From MAG-121220-bin8 sp964433845 (GTDB lineage Bacteria; Bacteroidota; Bacteroidia; Flavobacteriales; Flavobacteriaceae): a stretch of DNA of 33,035 nt. The notes beneath the pieces were generated by a model that was not told where the DNA came from, did not search any database, and saw nothing but the letters and a program-made list of their open reading frames with translations. The stretch lies in NCBI GenBank assembly GCA_964433845.1, contig CAYSTA010000017.1:1-33035 (forward strand), written 5' to 3'. Shown here piece after piece: positions 25,708 through 33,035 of the stretch (position 1 is the stretch's first letter; every line of letters begins with the position of its first letter). Both the position numbers and the translations under genes were made by a program.

Positions 25708-26571
25708 ATGAGACAATTAAAAATTACTAAACAGGTAACTAATAGAGAAACAGCTTCTTTAGATAAGTATTTACAAGAAATAGGTAAAGTAGATTTAATT
25801 ACTGCTGAAGAAGAGGTAGAATTAGCTCAAAAAATTAGAGCTGGTGATGAAAATGCATTAGACAAACTGACTAAAGCAAACTTAAGATTTGTTGTTTCTG
25901 TTGCAAAACAGTATCAAAATCAAGGTTTAACTCTCCCAGACTTAATTAATGAAGGAAATTTAGGTCTAATTAAGGCTGCTAGAAGATTTGATGAAACGAG
26001 AGGTTTTAAGTTTATTTCGTATGCTGTTTGGTGGATTCGTCAATCTATACTTCAAGCATTAGCTGAACAATCAAGAATTGTGAGACTTCCTTTAAACAAA
26101 ATTGGATCTATTAATAAGATAAATAAGATGTATGCTTTTCTTGAACAAGCGAACGAAAGAGTTCCATCAGCTGAAGAAATAGCAAAAGAATTGGATATGA
26201 CTATTTCCGATGTGAAAGAATCAATGAAAAATTCTGGAAGACATGTCTCAATGGATGCTCCTCTTGTTGAGGGAGAGGATTCAAACCTTTATGATGTTTT
26301 AAGAAGTGGTGAATCTCCAAACCCCGATAAAAACTTACTTCACGAATCCCTTAGAACTGAGATTGGAAGAGCTCTTGAAACGTTAACCCCTAGAGAAGCA
26401 GATGTTGTAAGGCTATATTTTGGACTAGGTGAAAAACATGCCATGACATTAGAAGAAATTGGAGAAACATTTGACTTAACTAGAGAAAGAGTTAGGCAAA
26501 TAAAAGAAAAAGCGATTAGAAGGCTTAAACATACATCTAGAAGTAAAATTTTAAAGACCTATTTAGGATAA
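25708..26571 (+). CDS. rpoD: Primary RNA polymerase sigma factor (short Bacteroidota RpoD)
   Basis: The housekeeping sigma factor of Bacteroidota, 287 residues, lacking region 1.1. Region 1.2 covers about 10-50 (SLDKYLQEIGKVDLITAEEE), region 2 about 55-125 (LRFVVSVAKQY, DLINEGNLGLIKAARRFD, FISYAVWWIRQSI), region 3 about 130-205, and region 4 about 220-285 with the -35 recognition helix in EEIGETFDLTRERVRQIKE. The MRQLKITKQVTNRETASLD start is the usual one. The gene runs into rpe with one base between stop and ATG. It is preceded by an ECF-type promoter motif. Confidence 0.97.
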   Translation: MRQLKITKQVTNRETASLDKYLQEIGKVDLITAEEEVELAQKIRAGDENALDKLTKANLRFVVSVAKQYQNQGLTLPDLINEGNLGLIKAARRFDETRGFKFISYAVWWIRQSILQALAEQSRIVRLPLNKIGSINKINKMYAFLEQANERVPSAEEIAKELDMTISDVKESMKNSGRHVSMDAPLVEGEDSNLYDVLRSGESPNPDKNLLHESLRTEIGRALETLTPREADVVRLYFGLGEKHAMTLEEIGETFDLTRERVRQIKEKAIRRLKHTSRSKILKTYLG

Positions 26572-26572
26572 A

Positions 26573-27226
26573 ATGAAGTTAATAGCGCCATCTATGCTTG
26601 CCTGTAATTTTGGTGATCTCAGAAATGAGATTAAAATGGTTAATAACAGTAAAGCAAATTGGTTTCATGTTGATGTAATGGATGGTGTTTTTGTTCCGAA
26701 CATCTCTTTTGGAACACCTATAATGAATATTTTAAAAAAATATGCAAAAAAACCATTAGATGTTCATCTAATGATAGTTAACCCTGATAAATATTTAGAA
26801 AAATTTGCAGAACTTGGTAGTGAAGTTCTTACAGTACATTTAGAAGCATGTACTCATCTTCATAGAACTGTTCAAAAGATTAAAAGTTTAAAAATGAAGG
26901 CTGGGGTGGCAATTAATCCACATACTCCTGTTTCATCTTTAGAATCAATTATAAAAGAAGTTGATTTGGTTTGTGTAATGAGTGTTAATCCTGGTTTTGG
27001 TGGACAATCATTTATTGATTCAACTTTTCAAAAAGTTCAAGACCTTAAATTATTAATTGAAAATCATAAATCAAAAGCATTAATTGAAATAGACGGAGGA
27101 GTTAACTCTGAAAATGCAAAAAAATTATCTGAACAAGGTGCTGATGTCCTCGTTGCTGGAAGTTATGTATTTAAATCAGACAATCCAACCAATACAATCA
27201 ATAATCTTTCAAGTTTAATAAATTAA
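26573..27226 (+). CDS. rpe: Ribulose-phosphate 3-epimerase
   Basis: A TIM-barrel metalloenzyme interconverting ribulose 5-phosphate and xylulose 5-phosphate in the pentose phosphate pathway. 217 residues. Metal and catalytic residues are seen: H32 and D34 in FHVDVMDG, H65 in DVHLMI, and D174 in IEIDGGVN; PGFGGQSF is the phosphate-proximal loop. Translation is probably coupled to rpoD, whose stop precedes the ATG by one base. Confidence 0.97.
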   Translation: MKLIAPSMLACNFGDLRNEIKMVNNSKANWFHVDVMDGVFVPNISFGTPIMNILKKYAKKPLDVHLMIVNPDKYLEKFAELGSEVLTVHLEACTHLHRTVQKIKSLKMKAGVAINPHTPVSSLESIIKEVDLVCVMSVNPGFGGQSFIDSTFQKVQDLKLLIENHKSKALIEIDGGVNSENAKKLSEQGADVLVAGSYVFKSDNPTNTINNLSSLIN

Positions 27227-27268
27227 TTATTAATATATTTTATTTAATTTAAATACATAAATTAATTA

Positions 27269-28333
27269 ATGTATAATAATTCTATTTATGTGATAGGTTT
27301 AATGAGCGGAACATCTTTAGATGGTATAGATGTTTGTTTAGTTTCCTTTAATAAATCTGATTATAGAAATTACACTATTCTACATGCTAAGACCTATAAT
27401 TATAATAAAATTTGGATTAAAAAATTAAAAGAAGCTGTTTTATTAAATAATAAACAACTCGATCAATTGGACAATGATTATGGAAAGCTATTAAGTGATT
27501 CTATAAAACAATTTATAAATGAGTTTTCTATCTCTAAGGTTGATTTAATCTCATCACACGGGCATACAATTTTTCATGAACCAAATAAAGGAATAACACT
27601 ACAAATAGGTGATGGAAAGACAATTAATAATAATACACAAATTGATGTTGTTTCAGATTTTAGAACTCAAGATATAAAGTATAAAGGCGAAGGTGCTCCA
27701 CTAGTTCCTATTGGAGATTTAGACCTTTTCTATAAGTACAAATATTGCCTAAATCTGGGAGGATTCTCTAACATTTCTATCAAAGACAACAAAAACATTA
27801 AAGCCTTTGACATATGCCCAGTTAATACTGTCTTAAATCATTATTCAAATAAATTAGGATATCCTTTTGATAAAGACGGTTTTTTATCGAAAAAAGGGAG
27901 ATTAAATATAGATCTTTTAAGAAAATTGAATGGCATGAATTTCTATAATAAATTAGGACCAAAATCATTAGGAATAGAATTCGTTTTATCAAAAGTTATA
28001 CCATTAATTGATCAGTATATTATAAAACCAGAAGATGTCTTAATAACATATATTGAACATATATCAGATCAAATAAATAAGTGGATTACACCTGATGCCA
28101 AAGAAAAAATTTTAATAACTGGAGGAGGAGCTTACAATAAAACTCTAATTGATTCCATAAAAAGTAAGCTTAAGACCAAATTAATTATTCCAAAAAAAGA
28201 AATAGTAAATTTTAAGGAAGCATTAATTTTTGCCTATATGGGTTTACTTAGAATTAAAGGAAAAATTAACTGTCTAAAAAGTGTAACAGGCGCTATAAAA
28301 GATCACTCTACAGGGAAAATATTTAAAAATTAA
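27269..28333 (+). CDS. anmK: Anhydro-N-acetylmuramic acid kinase
   Basis: Cleaves and phosphorylates 1,6-anhydroMurNAc to MurNAc-6-phosphate during recycling of the cell's own peptidoglycan. 354 residues, normal length. Sugar-kinase signatures of the AnmK family are present: GLMSGTSLDGID at 10-21, SSHGHTIFHEP, QIGDGKTI, DFRTQDIKYKGEGAPLVP, LNLGGFSNIS and ITGGGAYNKTL. It follows rpe by 42 bases on the same strand and ends 3 bases from the convergent DUF1080 gene. The MurNAc-6-P etherase (murQ) partner is not in the window. Confidence 0.95.
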   Translation: MYNNSIYVIGLMSGTSLDGIDVCLVSFNKSDYRNYTILHAKTYNYNKIWIKKLKEAVLLNNKQLDQLDNDYGKLLSDSIKQFINEFSISKVDLISSHGHTIFHEPNKGITLQIGDGKTINNNTQIDVVSDFRTQDIKYKGEGAPLVPIGDLDLFYKYKYCLNLGGFSNISIKDNKNIKAFDICPVNTVLNHYSNKLGYPFDKDGFLSKKGRLNIDLLRKLNGMNFYNKLGPKSLGIEFVLSKVIPLIDQYIIKPEDVLITYIEHISDQINKWITPDAKEKILITGGGAYNKTLIDSIKSKLKTKLIIPKKEIVNFKEALIFAYMGLLRIKGKINCLKSVTGAIKDHSTGKIFKN

Positions 28334-28336
28334 AAT

Positions 28337-29035
28337 TTATATCTGATTTTTCAATTCCTGAATTTTTATGTTTTTCCATTTAACTTTAATTCCTCCACCA
28401 TCATGAATTTGTAATGCAATTCTACCATTGGCCTCTCCAATTTTTCTGTCTGAATAAGTAATCATTTGTTCACCATTTAACCATGTAGTTACTGTATCTT
28501 CATAAACTTTTACCGTAAGCTTATTCCAATCCCCCATTTGTAGAGAAGAATCTTTGCCATCACTAGGTTTTACAAGCCAACCTCTTCCATAAGATTCATA
28601 AATTCCACCTGTATATAATCCAGGTGGAGCAACTTCAACTTGCCATCCACTTACTTTAGTGCCTTCAACTGTAGATCTAAAGAAAACTCCACTATTTCCA
28701 TTAGCTTCTTGCATAAATTCTAGATTTAAAACAAAATTTTTGTAAAAATTTTCAGTTCCTAAATAACCATATTTAGCATCAGGCCCACTTTCACATACTA
28801 ATAACCCATCTTCAACATACCACTTTTCAGTTCCATAAATAATCCATCCACTCAAATCTTTTCCATTGAAAAGATCTTTTGTTTTATTTTCATAACCTTT
28901 TAATAAAACTTTTTCTTTATATTTTTTATCTGGATAGTTATGATTATGTGTTTCAGGTGAAAATAATTTTAGTGAGGTGCATGCACTTAGCATAAAAAAA
29001 ATGACTACTAAGGATATTATAGATTTTTTTTTCAT
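28337..29035 (-). CDS. DUF1080 / 3-keto-disaccharide hydrolase-type lipoprotein
   Basis: 232 residues with a lipoprotein signal (MKKKSIISLVVIFFMLSACTS, lipobox LSAC) and a single concanavalin-like DUF1080 domain (PF06439): LFNGKDLSGWIIYG, WYVEDGLLVCE, FYKNFVLNLEFM, NSGVFFRS, SGWQVEV, GDWNKLTVKVYEDTVTTWLNGE and ALQIHDGGGIKVKWKNI. Some family members hydrolyse 3-keto-glycosides made by sugar oxidoreductases; others are uncharacterised. It is divergent from the GH123-like gene across 125 bases and probably sits on the periplasmic face of a membrane. An unusual -24/-12 type motif precedes it. Confidence 0.9.
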   Translation of the reverse strand: MKKKSIISLVVIFFMLSACTSLKLFSPETHNHNYPDKKYKEKVLLKGYENKTKDLFNGKDLSGWIIYGTEKWYVEDGLLVCESGPDAKYGYLGTENFYKNFVLNLEFMQEANGNSGVFFRSTVEGTKVSGWQVEVAPPGLYTGGIYESYGRGWLVKPSDGKDSSLQMGDWNKLTVKVYEDTVTTWLNGEQMITYSDRKIGEANGRIALQIHDGGGIKVKWKNIKIQELKNQI

Positions 29036-29060
29036 TATAGATTTTTTTTCATTCAGTAAG

Positions 29061-29077
29061 GCATTAATCGTGCCAAA
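29061..29077 (-). promoter_or_regulatory. Sigma-54-like -24/-12 promoter for the DUF1080 gene
   Basis: The minus strand reads TTTGGCACGATTAATGCC (start 29077). TGGCACG-N4-ATGC matches the RpoN consensus TGGCACG-N4-TTGC with one mismatch, and GG (-24) and GC (-12) are separated by the required 10 bases. Predicted start of transcription is near 29049, about 14 bases before ATG 29035. No TAnnTTTG element is found downstream of the TTTG here, which argues against an ordinary promoter. Confidence 0.4.
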
Positions 29078-29160
29078 CTCATTTTTTATGTTTTTTTTAA
29101 TAAAAGTATTTAAGTGATTCGAAAATAATTAAATTTTCATAATTTAATAAGATTAATTTA

Positions 29161-30831
29161 ATGAACTTATTATTAAATAAAATGAAAATTAAATTCGTAT
29201 ACGTATTATTGTTTTGCTTATTATCAAGTTTTGCAAATTATGCTCAATTTAAAGTTGGATTATTAAATACTCTAGAAGCAGTTTACCCAGATCATAATAA
29301 TCTAAAGTTTCGTAATAATTATAAAACCAATATTCCTTTAAATTCATCTGCCGAAGTTCTCATTTTAATTAAATCTAATATTGGAAATAAAATTTCTATC
29401 GATACTAGGTCAAAAAATATTAGCTCTATGAACTGGGATATAATTGAGCCTGTCCCTGTTGAAGAAAATACTGGTTTAGATAGTAGAACTGAACAATTTA
29501 AAGGAAAAATTAATCCATATGTTATTAGAAGAGCTCCATTCAATATTTTTGAGGTAATATATCCATTGAATAAGAAAAGTTTCATAACAAAACATAAGTA
29601 TTCATTATTAAGGCTTACTGTAAATTCAAAAAATCTTCAAGGTGAAAAAAATCATTCAATTGAGATTTTAATAAAAGAGAATTTAAAAAATCTTCAAAAA
29701 CTTTATTTTAAAATTAAGGTTCACTCCGCTTCTATTCCTAAATTAATTGATAGTAATTTCTTTTATACAAATTGGTTTAATATTACCAAAATGGAAGAAA
29801 AGCACAACCTTAAAAGATGGAGTGATAAATGGTATGAAATGTTGGAAAAATATGCAAAAATTATGGCTGATGGAAGACAAAATTGTGTTATTATTCCTGG
29901 TGAACTTATTAGCCTTAAAGAAAATAAGATTCATCTAGATGAAGATAAAATGATTTCATTTATTGATGTATTTAGAAAAAATGGTTTTAAATATTTTGAG
30001 TCTCCTCACCTTTTAGGTAGGGGCAAAAATGATGATTGGGGAAGTCCTGAATTAATAACTAATTTAAGAGGAAGGGGTTATTTTAGTGATGATGCAAAAA
30101 AAGATATAGACACAATTATCAGAAAAATAAAAAAATTTACAAAAAAATATAACTTAACAAATCAATGGCTACAACACATTGCAGATGAACCAACTAACAA
30201 TAATGCTGAATGCTATAGACAAGTTTCTAAACAAATAAAAGCTATCTATCCTGAAATAAAAATTATGGAAGCTACTAATGCAAAAGAATCTTTAAATGGA
30301 GCTATTGATTTTTGGTGTCCAATTATAAATGATTTTCAAGAAAATGAAAGTTTTTTTAGATCAAGAGAAAAAATTGGAGAAAAAGTGCTAATTTATACAT
30401 GTTTGGTTCCAGGGGGAAAATGGCTGAACAGAACTCTAGATATGGAAAGAATCAGACAAGTTTATTTTGGATGGGCTGGATCAAAATATAATACTTTTGG
30501 ATATCTGCATTGGGGTTTAAATCAATACAAAGCAGACCCTTTTAAACAAAGTGTTGTAAAACACCCATCCCCAATTGCTTCCCCTACAAATTACCTGCCT
30601 GCAGGAGACACCCACATTATATATCCTGGAAAAGATGGTCCATTATCATCAATAAGATTTGAAGCACATCGAAAAGGTATTGAAGATTATGAACTTCTTG
30701 AAATTTTAAAATCAAAAAATAAAAGAAAACATTCTAAAATTGTAAAAAAATTATTCTTAGATTACAAGAATTACTCCACATCAATAAACAAATACATGAG
30801 AGTAAAAAGAAAATTATTAAAATCCCTTTAA
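29161..30831 (+). CDS. Exported GH123/DUF4091-type putative glycosidase
   Basis: 556 residues. A signal peptide is read best from the internal Met8 (MKIKFVYVLLFCLLSSFANYAQ); the first ATG 29161 adds seven residues. The N-terminal beta-rich part (about 30-190) precedes a barrel-like catalytic region with an adjacent D342-E343 pair in QHIADEP, as in the substrate-assisted N-acetylgalactosaminidases of family GH123. The C-terminal DUF4091 signature (YNTFGYLHWGLNQYKADPF, then AGDTHIIYPGKDGPLSSIRFE as the active-site wall and RKGIEDYELL) is strong. Probable role: periplasmic or outer-surface cleavage of a beta-linked N-acetylhexosamine. First gene of a three-gene run with a PHP phosphoesterase and a mutarotase. 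No convincing promoter was seen in 29078-29160. Confidence 0.82.
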   Translation: MNLLLNKMKIKFVYVLLFCLLSSFANYAQFKVGLLNTLEAVYPDHNNLKFRNNYKTNIPLNSSAEVLILIKSNIGNKISIDTRSKNISSMNWDIIEPVPVEENTGLDSRTEQFKGKINPYVIRRAPFNIFEVIYPLNKKSFITKHKYSLLRLTVNSKNLQGEKNHSIEILIKENLKNLQKLYFKIKVHSASIPKLIDSNFFYTNWFNITKMEEKHNLKRWSDKWYEMLEKYAKIMADGRQNCVIIPGELISLKENKIHLDEDKMISFIDVFRKNGFKYFESPHLLGRGKNDDWGSPELITNLRGRGYFSDDAKKDIDTIIRKIKKFTKKYNLTNQWLQHIADEPTNNNAECYRQVSKQIKAIYPEIKIMEATNAKESLNGAIDFWCPIINDFQENESFFRSREKIGEKVLIYTCLVPGGKWLNRTLDMERIRQVYFGWAGSKYNTFGYLHWGLNQYKADPFKQSVVKHPSPIASPTNYLPAGDTHIIYPGKDGPLSSIRFEAHRKGIEDYELLEILKSKNKRKHSKIVKKLFLDYKNYSTSINKYMRVKRKLLKSL

Positions 30832-30842
30832 ACTAAACTATT

Positions 30843-31952
30843 ATGAAACAAATTATAACCTTATTTTTTTTATTTAATTTTTTAAATACTTTTTCACAAG
30901 AAAGAAAAGTCTTTTTCAATAATCCAGAGGGAACTTACCTTATTTCATCCGATTTACATATCCATAGTGTTTTTTCTGATGGACAAGTATGGCCAAGCAT
31001 TAGAGTAGAAGAAGCTAGAAGAGATAGTCTAGATCTAATTTCCATGACAGAGCACTTGGAGTATTTAAGTTACAGAAAAGATATAATAATTCCTGATAGA
31101 AATAGATCATATAATGTTTCGAAAGAACTACTAAAGGAAGATGAAACACTAATGATTGTGAATGGTTCAGAAATTACAAAACCAATGCCCCCTGGTCATT
31201 TTAATGCAATTTTTATCAAAGATGCAAATTCTCTAAATGTTTATAATAAGCCCAATAAAGAGGACGGAGAAAAAGCAATGCAAGAAGCAAATAATCAAGG
31301 AGCTTTTGTTTTTTGGAATCATCCTAACTGGATAGCAAATAGAGACGATGGAATTGCTAGACTTGATAAATTTCATAAACACTTATTACAAAAAAAGCTA
31401 TTTCACGGAATTGAAGTTGTTAATGAGCATACATATTCTGAAGAAGCATTAGAAATAGCTCTTTCAAATAATTTGACCATAATGGGTACTAGTGATGTAC
31501 ATGGTCTTATTGACTGGGATTATCCAAAAGAAAAACAAGCACATAGACCCATTACTTTTATTATTTCAAAGAATAGAACTGTCAGCAGTATAAGAGATGC
31601 TTTATTTAATCAAAAAACTTTTGTCTGGCATAAAGACATGTTAATTGGGAAAAAAGAGAATATTCTTCCAGTAATCCAAAAAAATATATCAATTAATAGT
31701 TTAGGATATTATAAAAAAATAGTAACAATAAAAATTAAAAATCATAGTGTTGTTCCTCTTAAATTAAGATATTTAGGAGATTATACATTTCATAGCTATA
31801 GTTCCATTTTAGAAATTCCTGCAAGAGGTGAATTAAATGTCACGGTAAAAACCAAAGATATTTTGGATTCGATTGATATGGATTTTGAAGTATTAAATGT
31901 TATAGTTGCTCCAAATAAATTCCTTAGAATTAACAAATCTGTTAATTTATAA
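30843..31952 (+). CDS. Exported PHP-domain phosphoesterase (Sb-PDE-like)
   Basis: 369 residues with a signal peptide (about 1-19, ending FSQ). The PHP metal site is intact: H39 and H41 in SDLHIHS, D46, E70-H71 in MTEHLEY, E110 in NGSEIT, H119, H160 in WNHPNW, and D218/H220 in TSDVHG. A C-terminal beta segment (about 280-369) is not part of the PHP core. PHP proteins of this exported type are annotated as Sb-PDE family phosphodiesterases and are common in Bacteroidota sugar loci; their natural substrates are largely unknown. It starts 11 bases after the GH123-like gene, so the two are probably co-expressed. Confidence 0.85.
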   Translation: MKQIITLFFLFNFLNTFSQERKVFFNNPEGTYLISSDLHIHSVFSDGQVWPSIRVEEARRDSLDLISMTEHLEYLSYRKDIIIPDRNRSYNVSKELLKEDETLMIVNGSEITKPMPPGHFNAIFIKDANSLNVYNKPNKEDGEKAMQEANNQGAFVFWNHPNWIANRDDGIARLDKFHKHLLQKKLFHGIEVVNEHTYSEEALEIALSNNLTIMGTSDVHGLIDWDYPKEKQAHRPITFIISKNRTVSSIRDALFNQKTFVWHKDMLIGKKENILPVIQKNISINSLGYYKKIVTIKIKNHSVVPLKLRYLGDYTFHSYSSILEIPARGELNVTVKTKDILDSIDMDFEVLNVIVAPNKFLRINKSVNL

Positions 31953-31977
31953 TTAACTATTTGTTTTCATAGTTTAT

Positions 31978-33035
31978 ATGAAAAAATCTATAAGAATTTT
32001 ATTAATACTCGCCCTTTTTAATAACCAATCGTGTACTATGGAAAATGATATCAAACTGTTAAATAAAAGTGATTTTCAGAAAAATATAAATGAGCTAAAA
32101 ACTGATTTATTTGTTCTGAGAAATAAAAATGGTGTAATCTCTGAATTAACAAATTATGGAGCTAGGGTAATTTCATTATGGGTACCTGATAAAAATGGAA
32201 ATTTTGATGATATTGTTTTAGGGTGCAATACACTGGATGATTATATAAATATTAAAGAAAGATATTTTGGAGCTACAATTGGAAGGTATGCAAATAGAAT
32301 TAAGAAGGGAAAATTTAAAATTAATAATACAGAGTTTCTCTTGAAGAAAAATAATGGGCCTAATCATTTACATGGTGGAAATATTGGCTATAATGATGTT
32401 GTATGGCAAGGAAATCAATTAGATAAACAAACAATAGAGTTTAAATATCTATCAAAAAATATGGAGGAGGGGTATCCAGGTAATCTAAATGTAAAAGTTA
32501 TTTATCATTTAAGTGATCAAAATGAATTAAAAATAGAATACTTTGCAAATACAGATGAGTCTACTTATGTCAATCTAACACATCACTCGTTTTTTAATTT
32601 ATTAGGTGCTGGAAATGGTGATATCAATGATCATTTATTATATATCAATGCAAAATCATTTACACCTATTGATAGTAAATTAATTCCTACAGGAAAAATA
32701 GAATTAGTAGAGGGAACCCCTTTTGATTTTAATACTTCAACAAAAATTGGAAAAAGACTAAATGATAATAATGAACAATTAAAATTTGGAAATGGATATG
32801 ATCATAATTTTGTACTGAACACTTCAAATTCAAAGGATATATTAGCAGCAAGAGTTTTTGAAAAAAAATCTGGTAGAATTTTAGAAGTTTATACCAATGA
32901 GCCTGGAATGCAACTATACGGAGGAAATTTTTTGGATGGAAAAACAATAGGAAAACAAAACAAAGCTTATGATTACAGATCTGCATTTTGTCTTGAAACT
33001 CAACATTTTCCTGATAGTCCTAATAACCCAAATTT
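31978..33035 (+). CDS. galM: Exported galactose mutarotase (aldose 1-epimerase), 3' end outside window
   Basis: The frame from ATG 31978 runs 352 codons to the right edge without a stop. It encodes an N-terminal hydrophobic signal with a cysteine at 19 (NNQSC, a weak lipobox), then the aldose 1-epimerase fold: ELTNYGARV (56-64), GRYANRI, PNHLHGG with H132, the general-acid H203 in LTHHSFFNL, D275 in NGYDHNF, and the general-base E340 in CLETQHFPDSPN. It interconverts alpha and beta anomers of galactose/glucose-type sugars. An exported form fits a periplasmic saccharide pathway. It lies 25 bases after the PHP gene. Only a short C-terminus (probably 20-30 residues) is missing. Confidence 0.93.
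   Translation, partial: MKKSIRILLILALFNNQSCTMENDIKLLNKSDFQKNINELKTDLFVLRNKNGVISELTNYGARVISLWVPDKNGNFDDIVLGCNTLDDYINIKERYFGATIGRYANRIKKGKFKINNTEFLLKKNNGPNHLHGGNIGYNDVVWQGNQLDKQTIEFKYLSKNMEEGYPGNLNVKVIYHLSDQNELKIEYFANTDESTYVNLTHHSFFNLLGAGNGDINDHLLYINAKSFTPIDSKLIPTGKIELVEGTPFDFNTSTKIGKRLNDNNEQLKFGNGYDHNFVLNTSNSKDILAARVFEKKSGRILEVYTNEPGMQLYGGNFLDGKTIGKQNKAYDYRSAFCLETQHFPDSPNNPN

Noticed and set aside
29628..29698. Repeated string AAAAAATCTTCAA within the GH123-like gene
   Set aside because: Two copies encode lysine/asparagine-leucine-glutamine in AT-rich coding DNA; no further copies or mobile-element structure were seen.
29743..29938. Two frames of 63 codons on opposite strands inside the GH123-like gene
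   Set aside because: Both are out-of-frame or antisense readings of a continuous, family-matching coding sequence.

Overview
The window reads as a chromosomal segment of a marine flavobacterium (Bacteroidota, Flavobacteriia). The evidence is strongly AT-rich DNA, protein sequences typical of Flavobacteriaceae, a complete Na+-translocating NADH:quinone reductase (Nqr), type IX secretion components (Plug, PorT), a TamL-type outer-membrane lipoprotein, and several matches to the Bacteroidota -7 promoter element TAnnTTTG with no obvious Shine-Dalgarno sites. It is very compact. No gap between genes reaches 300 bases, and all five convergent gene pairs either overlap or sit within 3 bases of each other. 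I saw no tRNA, rRNA, CRISPR array, insertion sequence, prophage or integration boundary.

Layout. 1-1700: tail of an unidentified gene, then map (methionine aminopeptidase) and a SAM methyltransferase. 1692-8644 (minus): nqrABCDEF followed by apbE, i.e. the respiratory Na+ pump together with the enzyme that attaches its covalent FMN. 8801-12139 (plus): T9SS Plug, apaG and pruA-type glutamate-semialdehyde dehydrogenase. 12108-12749 (minus): rsmG. 12829-14019 (plus): an aspartate-type aminotransferase. 14016-16868 (minus): trkA-trkH potassium uptake. 16986-20984: porT (plus), a TrmH/SpoU RNA methyltransferase (minus) and tamL (plus). 21031-22998: fbaA and accD. 23085-25613: rpsO and pnp. 25708-28333: rpoD, rpe and anmK. 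28337-33035: a carbohydrate-active group consisting of a DUF1080 lipoprotein (minus) and a plus-strand run of GH123/DUF4091-like protein, exported PHP phosphoesterase and exported galactose mutarotase, the last cut by the window end.

Most of the window is conserved housekeeping sequence. The parts worth a second look are the right-hand exported sugar/phosphodiester cluster, which could attack a phosphodiester-containing amino-sugar glycan; regulatory sites that depart from the housekeeping promoter (an ECF-type promoter before rpoD, a sigma-54-like -24/-12 element before the DUF1080 gene, a perfect palindrome on the accD promoter); two proteins whose zinc-ribbon cysteines are all replaced (AccD and the methyltransferase); and the zero-gap convergent architecture. 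I found no clearly new multi-gene system such as a defence or biosynthetic system. Family assignments come from recognising conserved motifs by eye, not from database searches.
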